DNA of 64,000 nt, from positions 4,363,370-4,427,369 of the forward strand of contig NZ_KB912942.1 of NCBI RefSeq assembly GCF_000383915.1. Reading direction: 5' to 3'. Source of the DNA: Amycolatopsis benzoatilytica AK 16/65. GTDB lineage: Bacteria; Actinomycetota; Actinomycetes; Mycobacteriales; Pseudonocardiaceae. The translations under genes were made by a program, and so were the position numbers. Positions 25,435-33,859 of this stretch are shown here, piece by piece. Below the pieces are notes generated by a model. The model was given only the letters and a program-made list of their open reading frames with translations, made no database searches and was not told where the DNA came from. Numbering within the stretch: position 1 is the stretch's first letter; the number at the start of each line of letters is the position of its first letter.

Positions 25435-27828
25435 ATGACGCCCGTGGGTGACGACGCCGCTACCTTCAAGACGCTCCTGCTGAGCTACCGCCTGCGCGCG
25501 GACCTCACTCAGGAAGAGCTGTCCGAGGGCTCCGGCGTAAGCGTCCGGGCGATCAGCGACATGGAGCGAGGGGTCGCGAAGAGCCCGCAGCGGCGCACCG
25601 TCGAGGCGTTGGCCCGGCCGCTCCGGCTCAGCCCGGACGAGCTGGCGCAGTTGCAGCAAGCCGGCAAGGCGGGCCGTGCCCGGCCGCTGGCCGAGCTGCC
25701 CTGTCCCGCGGTGCTGCCGTCCGACCTGGACGACCTCACCGGACACGAAACCGACCTCGAGATCCTCCGCGAGCTCGCCGCCCGCAGCCGCCGGTCGGCC
25801 GGGGTCGCGGTGCTCAGCGGACCTCCCGGCACCGGCAAAACCAGCCTCGCCGTGCGGACCGCGCACGACCTCGCCGGGCAGTTCCCGGACGGGCAGGTGT
25901 TCCTCAAGCTGCGCGGGATGTCCGCCGAACCTGCGGGGCCCGCCGATCTCCTGCACCTGGTGCTGCGTTCGGTCGGAGTGGACGCGGTGCGGATCCCGCC
26001 CGGCCTCGACGACCGGGTCAACCTGTGCCGCTCGATCCTGCACGACCGGGCGGTGCTGTTCGTGCTGGACGACGCCGCCGACGAGGCCCAGGTCCGGCCG
26101 CTGCTGGTCGGCGGGCCGCGGTGCCTGACGCTCGTCACCAGCAGGCAGATGCTGGTCGGGCTCGAAGGCCCGCAGCGGCTGAACCTGACCGAGCTGACGC
26201 CGGACGACGCGGTCGCACTGCTCACCGCGATCGTCGGTCCGGGCCGGGTGGCCCGCGAACCGGCGGCGGCCGCCGAAGTAGCTGAACTGTGCGGACGGCT
26301 GCCGCTGGCCATCCGCATCGCGGGCAACCGGCTCGCCAGCCGGCCGGCCTGGCCGCTGTCCCGGCTGGTCGAGCAGCTGCGCGACCAGGGACGGCGGCTG
26401 ACCACGCTCACCGCGGGCGACCTCAGCGTGCGGAGCGTCTTCGACCTGTCCTACCGCCAGCTCACCCCCAGCGCCGCCCGCGTGTTCCGGCTGCTCGCGC
26501 TCAACCCGTCCGCCGACTTCTCCCCCGGGGCCGCGTCGGCCCTGACCGAAGCTGCCGACGAGGACGAAGCCGCCCTGTTCCTGGAAGAACTAGCCGACGC
26601 GAGCCTGTTGCAGAGCACCGCGCTGGACGGCCGCTACCAGTTCCACGACCTGCTGCGGGTGTTCGCGACCGAGCGCCTCGCGCAGGAGGAAAGCCGCGCC
26701 GACGTCGACGCGGCGCGCGCCCGGCTCGAAGACTGGCTGGGGGAAACCGCGACCGCGGCGGGGAACTACTTCCAGCCGTCGGTCGATCTCACCACTGCCC
26801 CGGTGCCGACCCGGTCCTTCGCCGACCATGTCGGCGCGGGCCGCTGGCTCGCCGCCGAGCAGCAGGGCTGGTCCGCCGCCGCGCGCCGGGCGGCCGGGCG
26901 CGGGAGGCACCAGCAGGTACTCGACCTGGCCGAGTCGATGCACTGGTACTCGGAGCTCGGCGGCACCGCGGACCTGTGGGAGGAACTGTTCACGCTGGCG
27001 CGGGACTCGGCGCTGGCGATCGGCAGCAAACGCGACGAGGCGGTGCACGCCAACTACCTGGCTTGGGTGCAGACGACGCTGAAAGGGCAGAACGAAGCCG
27101 CGATCCGGACAGCCGGCCAGGCACTGGCGGCGGCGGTCGCCGCGGGTGATGCGCGCGAACAGGGCTGGGCCCGGCTCTACACCCTCACCGTCGCGGTGCG
27201 CACCGGCGCCCTGCCGGTCTCCGGCGAACTCTTCGACGAGGTCATCCGGCTGTTCGACGAAGCCGGCTACCAGTACGGGTCGATCGTCGCGCGCTCGGTG
27301 CGGGCCACCTACTGGCACACGAACGGCCGATTCGCCGACGCTGCCGCCGAACTGGAGGAGTGTCTCGCATTCTTCCGCCAGCCGGTCGCCGGGACGCGCA
27401 CCCCGACCGACGACATCAGCGTCGCGTACCTGCTGATGCGGTCCACCCGGACGCTCGCCTCGCTCGGTTCGGTCGAGCTCGCGCTGTCCCGGTGCGAAGA
27501 AGCGCTGCGGGTCTTCCAGGACTACGGCGCGACGATGGGCCAAGCCCGCGCGCTGGCGACCGCCGGCGAGCTCGTCACCCGGCTCGGCGACCCGGCGAAA
27601 GCCCACGAGCGGTTCGCCGAAGCTCTCGAACTGTACGAGCGAACCGGCATGGGACGCGCCCAGGTGGAGGTTCTGACCGCGATGGCCGACCTGTCCGATC
27701 AGCTCGGCGCGCACAGCGTCGCGCAGGAAGAGCGGCAGCGCGCCCTTTCCCGTTCCGAACAGGCCGGGGCGGCCCCCGGGGATGCGTTGCCTCCGAAGAA
27801 AACGGCCAACCGCGTCACCGCGTCCTGA
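25435..27828 (+). CDS. XRE-HTH / NB-ARC / TPR regulator
   Basis: A 797-residue STAND-type regulator. Residues about 8-75 are an XRE helix-turn-helix (LRADLTQEELSEGSGVSVRA, then ISDMERG). The NB-ARC ATPase follows, with Walker A GPPGTGKTSLAV near residue 130 and Walker B AVLFVLDDAADE near 205; GLPLAIRIAG-like GRLPLAIRIAGNRLA is near 290. The C-terminal third (about 480-770) is alpha-helical with TPR-like repeats (LASLGSVELALSRCEEALRV). It resembles AfsR without the SARP domain. Its 3' end overlaps by 14 bp the convergent ABC gene of the peptide-export locus. It may sense a ligand through the TPR part; this is inference. Confidence 0.82.
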   Translation: MTPVGDDAATFKTLLLSYRLRADLTQEELSEGSGVSVRAISDMERGVAKSPQRRTVEALARPLRLSPDELAQLQQAGKAGRARPLAELPCPAVLPSDLDDLTGHETDLEILRELAARSRRSAGVAVLSGPPGTGKTSLAVRTAHDLAGQFPDGQVFLKLRGMSAEPAGPADLLHLVLRSVGVDAVRIPPGLDDRVNLCRSILHDRAVLFVLDDAADEAQVRPLLVGGPRCLTLVTSRQMLVGLEGPQRLNLTELTPDDAVALLTAIVGPGRVAREPAAAAEVAELCGRLPLAIRIAGNRLASRPAWPLSRLVEQLRDQGRRLTTLTAGDLSVRSVFDLSYRQLTPSAARVFRLLALNPSADFSPGAASALTEAADEDEAALFLEELADASLLQSTALDGRYQFHDLLRVFATERLAQEESRADVDAARARLEDWLGETATAAGNYFQPSVDLTTAPVPTRSFADHVGAGRWLAAEQQGWSAAARRAAGRGRHQQVLDLAESMHWYSELGGTADLWEELFTLARDSALAIGSKRDEAVHANYLAWVQTTLKGQNEAAIRTAGQALAAAVAAGDAREQGWARLYTLTVAVRTGALPVSGELFDEVIRLFDEAGYQYGSIVARSVRATYWHTNGRFADAAAELEECLAFFRQPVAGTRTPTDDISVAYLLMRSTRTLASLGSVELALSRCEEALRVFQDYGATMGQARALATAGELVTRLGDPAKAHERFAEALELYERTGMGRAQVEVLTAMADLSDQLGAHSVAQEERQRALSRSEQAGAAPGDALPPKKTANRVTAS

Positions 27829-29593
27829 CCGCGGGTTCGAGCAGCTGCCGTTGGGCGAGCCGGCGAAACAGCCCGCCTTCCTCGGCGAGCAATTCGTCGA
27901 ACGAGCCGCATTGGGCGACGCGGCCGTGGTCCATCACCACGATCTGATCGGCATCGCGCACAGTGGACAGTCGGTGCGCGATCACCACCCGGGTCACCGC
28001 CAAGGCACGCGTGCTGTCGGTGACGACTGCCTGCGCACGGTTGTCCAAGGCACTGGTGGCCTCATCGAAGAACAGCACTCGCGGTTTCGCCGCCAGCGCC
28101 CGGGCGATCAGGACTCGCTGACGCTGTCCCACCGACAACGTTCCGCCGCCGTACGGGACGAGACTGTTCATGCCCATCGGCATCCGGCGGATGTCTTCCT
28201 CGATGCCGGCCAGCCGCGCCGCTTCCCACACCTGCTCCAACGGCAACGGCTGCGCACCGCAGATGTTGCTGCGGACGGTGCCGTCGAACAGCTGCCCGTC
28301 CTGCAGCACGACACCGCATTGGCGCCGCACGGCTTGCCGGTCGAGCCGGGCCAGGTCTAGCCCGTCGTAACGCACCGAACCGGCCTGTGGCTGCTCGAAG
28401 CCCAGCAGCAAGCGAAGCAGCGTCGACTTCCCGGACCCGCTCGGGCCGACGATCGCGACGAACCGGCCGGCCGCGATGCGCAGCGATACTCCTTTCACCG
28501 CAACCGATTCCGTGCCGGGATAGCCGAACGTCACGCCCCGAAGCTCCAGGTCGCCCCGCAGCGCGGGCGGCTGGATCCGGCCTTCGTCGGATTCCGTCGG
28601 CTCGGCCAGGATCTCGCTGATCCCGTCGAGGCGCGGCAGCACCGCGACGAACTCGACCGCGGCGGACAGCAACGTCGTCATCGACTGGGCCAGCATCGCG
28701 AACGCCGCGTTGAGAGTGAAGAAGTCCGTTGCCGGGACGCGCACCGCCAGCAGCAGGACAAACGGTCCGGCGATCGGCAACGCGACCGACAACGCGGTCA
28801 GGACGGCCTGCATCCGCCCGACGTGCAGCCGCTCGACGCGTGCCGCGACGGTCGCGCGGGACCATCGGTCGAACGCCCGCTGTTCGGCGGCGGCCAGTTT
28901 GATCTTCGCGATGCCGTGGATCGTTTCGTGCGTCACGGCCGCTGCCCGGTGTTCGGCGGGCAGTGCGGCGCGCAGCCGGCGAGCGACCAGGAAGCCCAAT
29001 CCGATCCCGGCCGAGCTCGTGCCGAGGACCAGCGCGACCGCGAGCCAGATCAGCGGAGAACCCAGGACGAGGAGGAAGCCGATCCCCGCCACGACGGTCA
29101 GCACCGCAAGCATTGTCGCCGTGATCAGGCCGTCGATCGCTTGCCTGGCGAAGGAAATCCCGATCAGCTTGTTCGCAAGAGCGCCGCTGTTCTCCCGCGC
29201 GAAGAAGGTCGCGGGCAACCGCAGGAGCCGGTCCCACAGCGCCAGCTGGACGCCGGTCTCGAGCCGGTCCTCGAAGCGGAGAGTACGCAAGTTCGCCACG
29301 ACGGTCAGCAGCGCGGCGGCCAGCGCGCTCACCAGATACAGCGCGCTGGTCCAGGAAAGACCGTCCAGCTCGCCGTCGGCCAACTGGCTCAGCACGTGTC
29401 CGATGAGGACTGGAGTGGCCAGGCTGACTACCGCGACCGCGGTCGCCGAGGCCAGCATCGCGCACAGTTCTCCGCCGGTACCCGCCAAACCGGACCGGAA
29501 CAGCTGCCGAAGCCCGGATTCGGCGGGCAACGGAAGCCGCTGACCGGGCGCGGCACCGTCGAGCCGCCGGCCGAGTCGCATTCGGACAGTCAT
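27815..29593 (-). CDS. NHLP-type bacteriocin exporter, ABC permease/ATPase subunit
   Basis: A 592-residue ABC half-transporter. Residues about 30-320 contain a six-helix exporter domain; residues about 345-590 contain Walker A (GPSGSGKSTLLRLLLG), signature LSVGQRQRVLIARAL, Walker B RVLFFDEATSALD and the His switch (VIAHRLS). It is shorter than many NHLP permease subunits, lacking the extra N-terminal region. Its start overlaps the stop of the C39 exporter gene by 4 bases. It probably pairs with the C39 subunit or works as a second transporter of the locus. Confidence 0.83.
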   Translation of the reverse strand: MTVRMRLGRRLDGAAPGQRLPLPAESGLRQLFRSGLAGTGGELCAMLASATAVAVVSLATPVLIGHVLSQLADGELDGLSWTSALYLVSALAAALLTVVANLRTLRFEDRLETGVQLALWDRLLRLPATFFARENSGALANKLIGISFARQAIDGLITATMLAVLTVVAGIGFLLVLGSPLIWLAVALVLGTSSAGIGLGFLVARRLRAALPAEHRAAAVTHETIHGIAKIKLAAAEQRAFDRWSRATVAARVERLHVGRMQAVLTALSVALPIAGPFVLLLAVRVPATDFFTLNAAFAMLAQSMTTLLSAAVEFVAVLPRLDGISEILAEPTESDEGRIQPPALRGDLELRGVTFGYPGTESVAVKGVSLRIAAGRFVAIVGPSGSGKSTLLRLLLGFEQPQAGSVRYDGLDLARLDRQAVRRQCGVVLQDGQLFDGTVRSNICGAQPLPLEQVWEAARLAGIEEDIRRMPMGMNSLVPYGGGTLSVGQRQRVLIARALAAKPRVLFFDEATSALDNRAQAVVTDSTRALAVTRVVIAHRLSTVRDADQIVVMDHGRVAQCGSFDELLAEEGGLFRRLAQRQLLEPAVRTR

Positions 29594-31737
29594 GCGTCCT
29601 CCCGGAGTTCATGGCAGCGCACCAGGTCCGCGTACGCGCCGGCTCGCGCGAGCAGTCCGTCGTGGGTGCCGCGCTCGACCTCTTTGCCGTCCTCCAGCAC
29701 GACGATCAGGTCGCAGTCGCGCACGGTGGACAGCCGGTGCGCGATGATCAGGCAGGTCGCGCCGCGATCGCGGAGGTTGGCGTCGACCAGCAGCTCGGTC
29801 TCTGGGTCCAGCGCGCTGGTGGCCTCGTCCAGCACGAGAATCCGGGGACGGCGGACCAGCGCGCGGGCGATCTCCATCCGCTGCCGCTGTCCGCCGGAGA
29901 AGTTCCGGCCGCCTTCGAGGACTACGCCGTCGAGTCCGCCGGGCCGGGCTTCGATCACCTCGCGCAGCTCGGCGTCGGCGAGCGCGGCCAGCACTTCCTC
30001 GTCGCTGACCGACGAATCCCAGAGCGTCACGTTGTCCCGCACGGTGCCTTCGAACATCGCCGTGTCCTGGTCGACCACCGCGAACACGCGCGCCAGCACC
30101 GCCGGATCGACGTCGGTGACCGGGCAGCCGTCGATCGTCACGCTCCCGCTCCACGGCCGGTACAGGCCCGCGACCAGTTTGCCCACTGTGGACTTTCCGC
30201 TGCCGGACGCGCCCACCAGCGCCACTCGCGCACCGGGCGGCAGATCGAGGGAAAGCCCGTCCAGCAACGGCTTCGCCAGCGGGTTGTAGCCGAACCGGAC
30301 GGATTCGAGGACGACGCGACCCCGCGGCGGCGGCGCGGCGACCGACGGCGCGGGCGGGACCGGGTAGCGCTCGACGTCGTCCAGCCGCTGCAGGTCGACC
30401 CCGATCTCCTGCACCTGCCCGGCCAGCACGCTGAGGTCGCCGATCGGCCGGCTCATCGACGAGACCAGGAACTGCACGGCGACCAGCAGGCCGACGGTCA
30501 GCACGCCGGCGGCGACCAAGCTGCTGCCGATCAGCAGGAGCACCACCGTGTTCGCGGCCGCCAGCAACGCCGGCACCACCGCGAACACCGCGGCCGGCGC
30601 GCCCGCTCGCTGCCGCCGGGTCGTCAACGCCGCCTGCCGGGCGGCGAAGCGGCGGAAGCTGACGTCTTCCTGGCCGCTGGCTTTCACGGTTTCGATCATC
30701 GCGATGGTCGCGTAGACCACCGAATACCACCGCGCGCGCTCGGCTTGCAGCCCAGCGACCGCGGACAACCGCATCCGGGACAACCCGCGCAGCACCACCA
30801 GGTTCAGCCCGGAGAACGCCATCGCACACAGCCCGAGCAGAGAACTGTACGAGCAAAGCAGCACACCGTAGGCGACAACGAGCGCGACATCCACGGCGGT
30901 CGCGGCGAACCGTCGCGTATAGACATCCGCGACGTCGTCATTGGTACGCACCCGATAAGCCAGGTCGGCAGTGTCGCGCTGGGAAAAGAAGGCCATCGGC
31001 AACCGCAGCAGGTACTGGACGAAGCCGACTGCTCCGGCGAGCCCGCTCACCGTCGAGGCCCGAGCCAGCAGCAGCCGTTGCGCTAAGGCAGCCGCGAAGG
31101 TCAGCACCATCGCGATGCCGAGTGCCGGCACCACTCCGGCGACCGAATCGGCGTCCCCGGCGAGCAGCGCCCGGTCGACGAAGACGCGGATCAAGGCCGG
31201 CACCGCGATGCCGGCGACCGCCACGCACAATCCGAACAGAATGGCCAGCGGCAGGAGCGGCCCGATCGAACGCCACCGCGCGAGCAGCGCGCGGACCAGG
31301 CTGAACTTCCGGCCGCCGGTACGGAACTCCGGCCCGGGCGCCAGCTTGATCGCGACCCCGGTGTAGGAGCGGAAAAGCTCGTCCATGCTCACCGAGCGCG
31401 GCCCGGTCGCCGGGTCGTTCAGCCGGACCTTGCCGCGCTGGACGCCTTCCAGCACCAGAAAATGCGAGAACTGCCAGAACAGGATCGCCGGGACCGCCAT
31501 CTTGACCAGGTCCTCGGCGCCGCACTGGATTCCCTTGGCGGTCAGGCCGTAGGCGCGCGCGGCTTTGACCACGCTGGAGGCGGTGGACCCGTCGCGGCTG
31601 ACGCCGCAGGTCTCCCGAAGCTCGCCGAGCGGGACGTGCCTGCCGAAATGCGCGAGCACGATGCCCAGCGAAGCCGCCCCGCATTCGGTGGCTTCCATCT
31701 GGATGAGGGTGGGCGTGCGCACCCGCTTTCCGGTCAT
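29590..31737 (-). CDS. NHLP-type peptidase-containing ABC transporter (C39 PCAT)
   Basis: A 715-residue peptidase/permease/ATPase. The N-terminal C39 domain has a complete catalytic set: C19 in QMEATECGAASL, H92 in QFSHFLVLEG and D108 in RLNDPATG. It should therefore cleave double-glycine-type leaders during export. A transmembrane exporter domain spans about 160-440; the ATPase has Walker A GASGSGKSTVGKLVAG, signature FSGGQRQRMEIARAL and Walker B ILVLDEATSALD. ATG 31737 (MTGKRVRTP) gives the normal C39 N-terminus. It overlaps the HlyD-type gene by 4 bases. Confidence 0.88.
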   Translation of the reverse strand: MTGKRVRTPTLIQMEATECGAASLGIVLAHFGRHVPLGELRETCGVSRDGSTASSVVKAARAYGLTAKGIQCGAEDLVKMAVPAILFWQFSHFLVLEGVQRGKVRLNDPATGPRSVSMDELFRSYTGVAIKLAPGPEFRTGGRKFSLVRALLARWRSIGPLLPLAILFGLCVAVAGIAVPALIRVFVDRALLAGDADSVAGVVPALGIAMVLTFAAALAQRLLLARASTVSGLAGAVGFVQYLLRLPMAFFSQRDTADLAYRVRTNDDVADVYTRRFAATAVDVALVVAYGVLLCSYSSLLGLCAMAFSGLNLVVLRGLSRMRLSAVAGLQAERARWYSVVYATIAMIETVKASGQEDVSFRRFAARQAALTTRRQRAGAPAAVFAVVPALLAAANTVVLLLIGSSLVAAGVLTVGLLVAVQFLVSSMSRPIGDLSVLAGQVQEIGVDLQRLDDVERYPVPPAPSVAAPPPRGRVVLESVRFGYNPLAKPLLDGLSLDLPPGARVALVGASGSGKSTVGKLVAGLYRPWSGSVTIDGCPVTDVDPAVLARVFAVVDQDTAMFEGTVRDNVTLWDSSVSDEEVLAALADAELREVIEARPGGLDGVVLEGGRNFSGGQRQRMEIARALVRRPRILVLDEATSALDPETELLVDANLRDRGATCLIIAHRLSTVRDCDLIVVLEDGKEVERGTHDGLLARAGAYADLVRCHELREDA

Positions 31738-32513
31738 GACAGCAGCCAGCGGACCGGGTGCTCGTACGCGAGCGTGATAGTGGCCTTGACGTCGCTTTGC
31801 GAAGCGAGTTCGAACGGCGGGGCGGCCTTGGACCACCGGATCTTGTCCAGGGCGATCACCACTCGCACCACTGGCCCGGACGCCAGCAGCGCGCGTACGT
31901 CGTGGGCAGTGCCGAGAAAGGCTCGCAGCGATTCTTCAGTCTCCGGGAACGTGCCCACTTCGGACACGATTCCAGCGAAAGTCCCGTAGTCGCCGACGGA
32001 TACGGCACGCGCCTCGAGCCGGACGGCCATGCCAGGCCGCAGCGAAGGGGCGACGACCGCGTCGACGTACACCGCGGCTTCGAGCTTGCTGCTGTCCAAG
32101 CGTTCCAGCGCGAAAACCGGGGTCTCCGGGCGGAGCCACTGCCCGCTGGAGATCAACTGGTTGACGACCAGCGCAGGCCACGGCGCCAGGACGTTGTGCT
32201 GCGATCCGGCCTCATCGGACTCGGTGTACAGCGGCTGGCCTTGCGCCACTTGCTGGTCCGAGCGGGCCCACACGGTGACCACCTGCCCCGGTTTCCCGGC
32301 TGCCAAAGTGGACACTCCGGCCGAATAGGTCAGCACACCTTGCGCGGAGACAGTACGGGGAACCACCGCGAAGATCGCCCAGCAGCCGCCGACCGCGAGT
32401 ACGAGCGCCGCCGCGGCAGCGGCCAGCCAGACCGGGGCCGGCACCAACCGGGCGGCCTCGTCCAGATCCTCCGCCGATTCGAGGGTCCGCAGCGCCTGCT
32501 TGCTGAATCGCAT
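31734..32513 (-). CDS. HlyD-type adaptor of the NHLP peptide-export system
   Basis: A 259-residue membrane-fusion-like protein. A cytoplasmic N-terminus is followed by one membrane helix (about 28-52, VWLAAAAAALVLAVGGCWAIF) and an outer beta-rich lipoyl/barrel region containing SAGVSTLAAGKPGQVVTV, LVVNQLISSGQWLRPETPVF and LRPGMAVRLEA. This short, coiled-coil-free form is typical of NHLP bacteriocin secretion proteins in Gram-positives. It starts 19 bp after the stop of the second precursor gene, making one operon. Confidence 0.78.
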   Translation of the reverse strand: MRFSKQALRTLESAEDLDEAARLVPAPVWLAAAAAALVLAVGGCWAIFAVVPRTVSAQGVLTYSAGVSTLAAGKPGQVVTVWARSDQQVAQGQPLYTESDEAGSQHNVLAPWPALVVNQLISSGQWLRPETPVFALERLDSSKLEAAVYVDAVVAPSLRPGMAVRLEARAVSVGDYGTFAGIVSEVGTFPETEESLRAFLGTAHDVRALLASGPVVRVVIALDKIRWSKAAPPFELASQSDVKATITLAYEHPVRWLLS

Positions 32514-32532
32514 CGCCGCTCCGGCCCTCGGC

Positions 32533-32655
32533 TCAGCTCAACGGCCCGCGCGGGCCGCCGCCGGCGCCGGCGATGACGTCCAGTTCCGGGTCTTCGGTCT
32601 CGACCGCGACGTAGTCGGCGTCGTCGTCGGCCAGGGTGTGCTGGGGCTGCGCCAT
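32533..32655 (-). CDS. Double-glycine-type precursor peptide B
   Basis: A 40-residue gene product. The acidic leader ends ELDVIAGA, matching the C39 recognition pattern Glu(-8), Leu(-7), Ile(-4), Gly(-2), Ala(-1). Cleavage after A31 would release GGGPRGPLS, a nine-residue Gly/Pro/Arg peptide with no Cys or Thr. The paralogous peptide A upstream shares the leader pattern (VExxDxELDxIAxA) and a PRxP core motif. It lies 19 bp upstream of the HlyD-type gene. Chance coding is unlikely given two related peptides next to a C39 exporter. No modification enzyme is present, so the product may be an unmodified linear peptide. Confidence 0.78.
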   Translation of the reverse strand: MAQPQHTLADDDADYVAVETEDPELDVIAGAGGGPRGPLS

Positions 32656-32746
32656 GATCCGGCTCCTGCAGGGCGAAAGGGGTCCGGGGGCGCGGGCGGA
32701 CGGGAGGGGGAGCCGCCCGCCCGCGCGTTCCGGAGAAGGGCTGGAG

Positions 32747-32796
32747 TTCAGGCACCGGCGGCCCGAAGGGCTTCCGCCGGGCCGCCGGTGCCTGAA
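32747..32796 (-). terminator. Perfect 18-bp inverted repeat between the two precursor genes
   Basis: TTCAGGCACCGGCGGCCC at 32747-32764 is exactly complementary to 32779-32796, with a 14-base loop. It lies between precursor A (upstream) and precursor B. No T-run follows. It probably attenuates read-through or stabilises the upstream message, so that the first peptide is made in excess over exporter proteins, as is common in bacteriocin operons. Confidence 0.75.
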
Positions 32797-32832
32797 GTGC
32801 CGGTCCACTGTGTACTGACCAGGGAACCGGCA

Positions 32833-32874
32833 CTTGCCCGGAACCGCGCCGCCGCCGGTCGCGGCCCGGGCAAG
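32833..32874 (-). terminator. Second hairpin just downstream of precursor A
   Basis: CTTGCCCGG at 32833-32841 pairs with CCGGGCAAG at 32866-32874, and an inner CCGCG/CGCGG pair extends the stem. It begins 10 bases after the stop of precursor A. Together with the perfect hairpin at 32747 it forms a tandem stem-loop barrier in the operon. Confidence 0.6.
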
Positions 32875-32883
32875 AAGGTGAGG

Positions 32884-33012
32884 TCAGGCGCGCGGCTGGC
32901 GCGGCACGGAGCCGAACTCGCCGGCCGCGGCGATCGCGTCCAGCTCGTGGTCGGCGATCTCGACGACCGGGGCAAGCTCTTCGGTGACGGTGATCTGCGC
33001 GGTGTTCGCCAT
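32884..33012 (-). CDS. Double-glycine-type precursor peptide A
   Basis: A 42-residue gene product that begins MANTAQITVTEELAPVVEIA and continues DHELDAIAAAGEFG. The segment ELDAIAAA matches Glu(-8), Leu(-7), Ile(-4) of C39-cleaved leaders, so cleavage after A30 would give GEFGSVPRQPRA (12 residues). It shares leader and PRxP core features with precursor B. GAGG lies upstream of ATG 33012 on the minus strand (GAGGAGCG region of the complement near 33020). It is the first gene of the export operon. Two hairpins follow its stop. Confidence 0.78.
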   Translation of the reverse strand: MANTAQITVTEELAPVVEIADHELDAIAAAGEFGSVPRQPRA

Positions 33013-33207
33013 GACAACGCTCCTCGATAAGGTAAGCCGCTTCCGGAGGTTGTCCCTCCGGCGCCGCCGCTCGGCGACTGGTCATGAAACTAATCGCGGC
33101 ACAGTTGCCGTCCCAGGCAGTTCCACCGGCAGAACCGGGTTCTTCCGGCCGTCTCGCGGCCACAGTGGACAGTGGCGCGGCAGTCCGGAGATTGCGAGAA
33201 TCGCCAG

Positions 33208-33813
33208 GTGAACGAAGGTGCGGAAAGAGGCGAAGCGGCCGCGCGGCGGCTGGCCGAACTGGACTGCTGCCTGCTCACGCCCGGGCTGACCGACGCCGAG
33301 TTCGCGCGCATCGAGCGCGAATACGGTTTCGAGTTCGCCCACGACCACCGCGCGTTCCTCGCAGTGGCGCTGCCGGTGGCCCGGCCGTTCGACCCGGCGA
33401 CCGGCGATCCGGCGGCTCGGCGTCCGCCGTGGCCGGACTGGCGCGACGGCGATCCCGAGGAGCTGCGCGGGAAAGTCGCCTGGCCGGTCGAGGGCGTGCT
33501 GCAGGCGGTCGAGCACGGCTGGTGGGATCCGGCCTGGGGCGAACGTCCGGCCCCGGCGGCGGCCGCGGTGGCCGCGGCGAAGCGGCGGGCCGAAGCCGCG
33601 CCGAGGATGGTTCCGGTCTTCTCGCACCGGTACCTGCCCGGCGGCCACGGCTCGTCCGGACGGCCGGTGCTGTCCATGATGGGCGCGGACATCATTTATT
33701 ACGGCACGGATCTGCTGGACTACCTGAACCAGGAGTTCGGCGGATCCGGGCGCGCCAGCCTGGCCGCGTTGACGAAGCAGGACGCGGGACCGTTCTGGAG
33801 CGACTTCCTGTAA
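33208..33813 (+). CDS. SMI1/KNR4 (SUKH)-like protein
   Basis: A 201-residue soluble protein. LTPGLTDAEFARIEREYGFEFAHDHRAFLAVALPV resembles the opening of the SUKH fold (an acidic residue-rich helix, then a hydrophobic strand), and RMVPVFSHRYLPGGH, ADIIYYGTDLLDYLNQEF complete a pattern seen in many uncharacterised actinobacterial SUKH-like proteins. SUKH proteins often are toxin immunity proteins. It is divergent from the precursor-peptide operon across about 195 bp and could give immunity to the exported product, which is inference. The GTG start at 33208 is uncertain; GTG 33172 is an alternative. Confidence 0.55.
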   Translation: MNEGAERGEAAARRLAELDCCLLTPGLTDAEFARIEREYGFEFAHDHRAFLAVALPVARPFDPATGDPAARRPPWPDWRDGDPEELRGKVAWPVEGVLQAVEHGWWDPAWGERPAPAAAAVAAAKRRAEAAPRMVPVFSHRYLPGGHGSSGRPVLSMMGADIIYYGTDLLDYLNQEFGGSGRASLAALTKQDAGPFWSDFL

Positions 33814-33820
33814 CCGAAAG

Positions 33821-33850
33821 GGTCTGCCCCGGCCGGAGCCGGGGCAGACC
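33821..33850. terminator. Bidirectional intrinsic-type terminator hairpin
   Basis: GGTCTGCCCCGGC (33821-33833) and GCCGGGGCAGACC (33838-33850) form a perfect 13-bp stem with a 4-base loop. It lies in the 46-bp gap between the convergent SUKH-like gene and the FAD monooxygenase gene, and can serve both. Confidence 0.85.
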
Positions 33851-33859
33851 GGCTGGCGC

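Noticed and set aside
32747..32796. Insertion sequence terminal repeats
   Set aside because: The 18-bp arms enclose only 14 bases, with no transposase; this is a hairpin.
27815..33012. Lanthipeptide or other class I-IV RiPP cluster
   Set aside because: No LanM, LanBC, YcaO, radical SAM or ThiF-type gene lies in the locus, and the short cores lack Cys and Thr.
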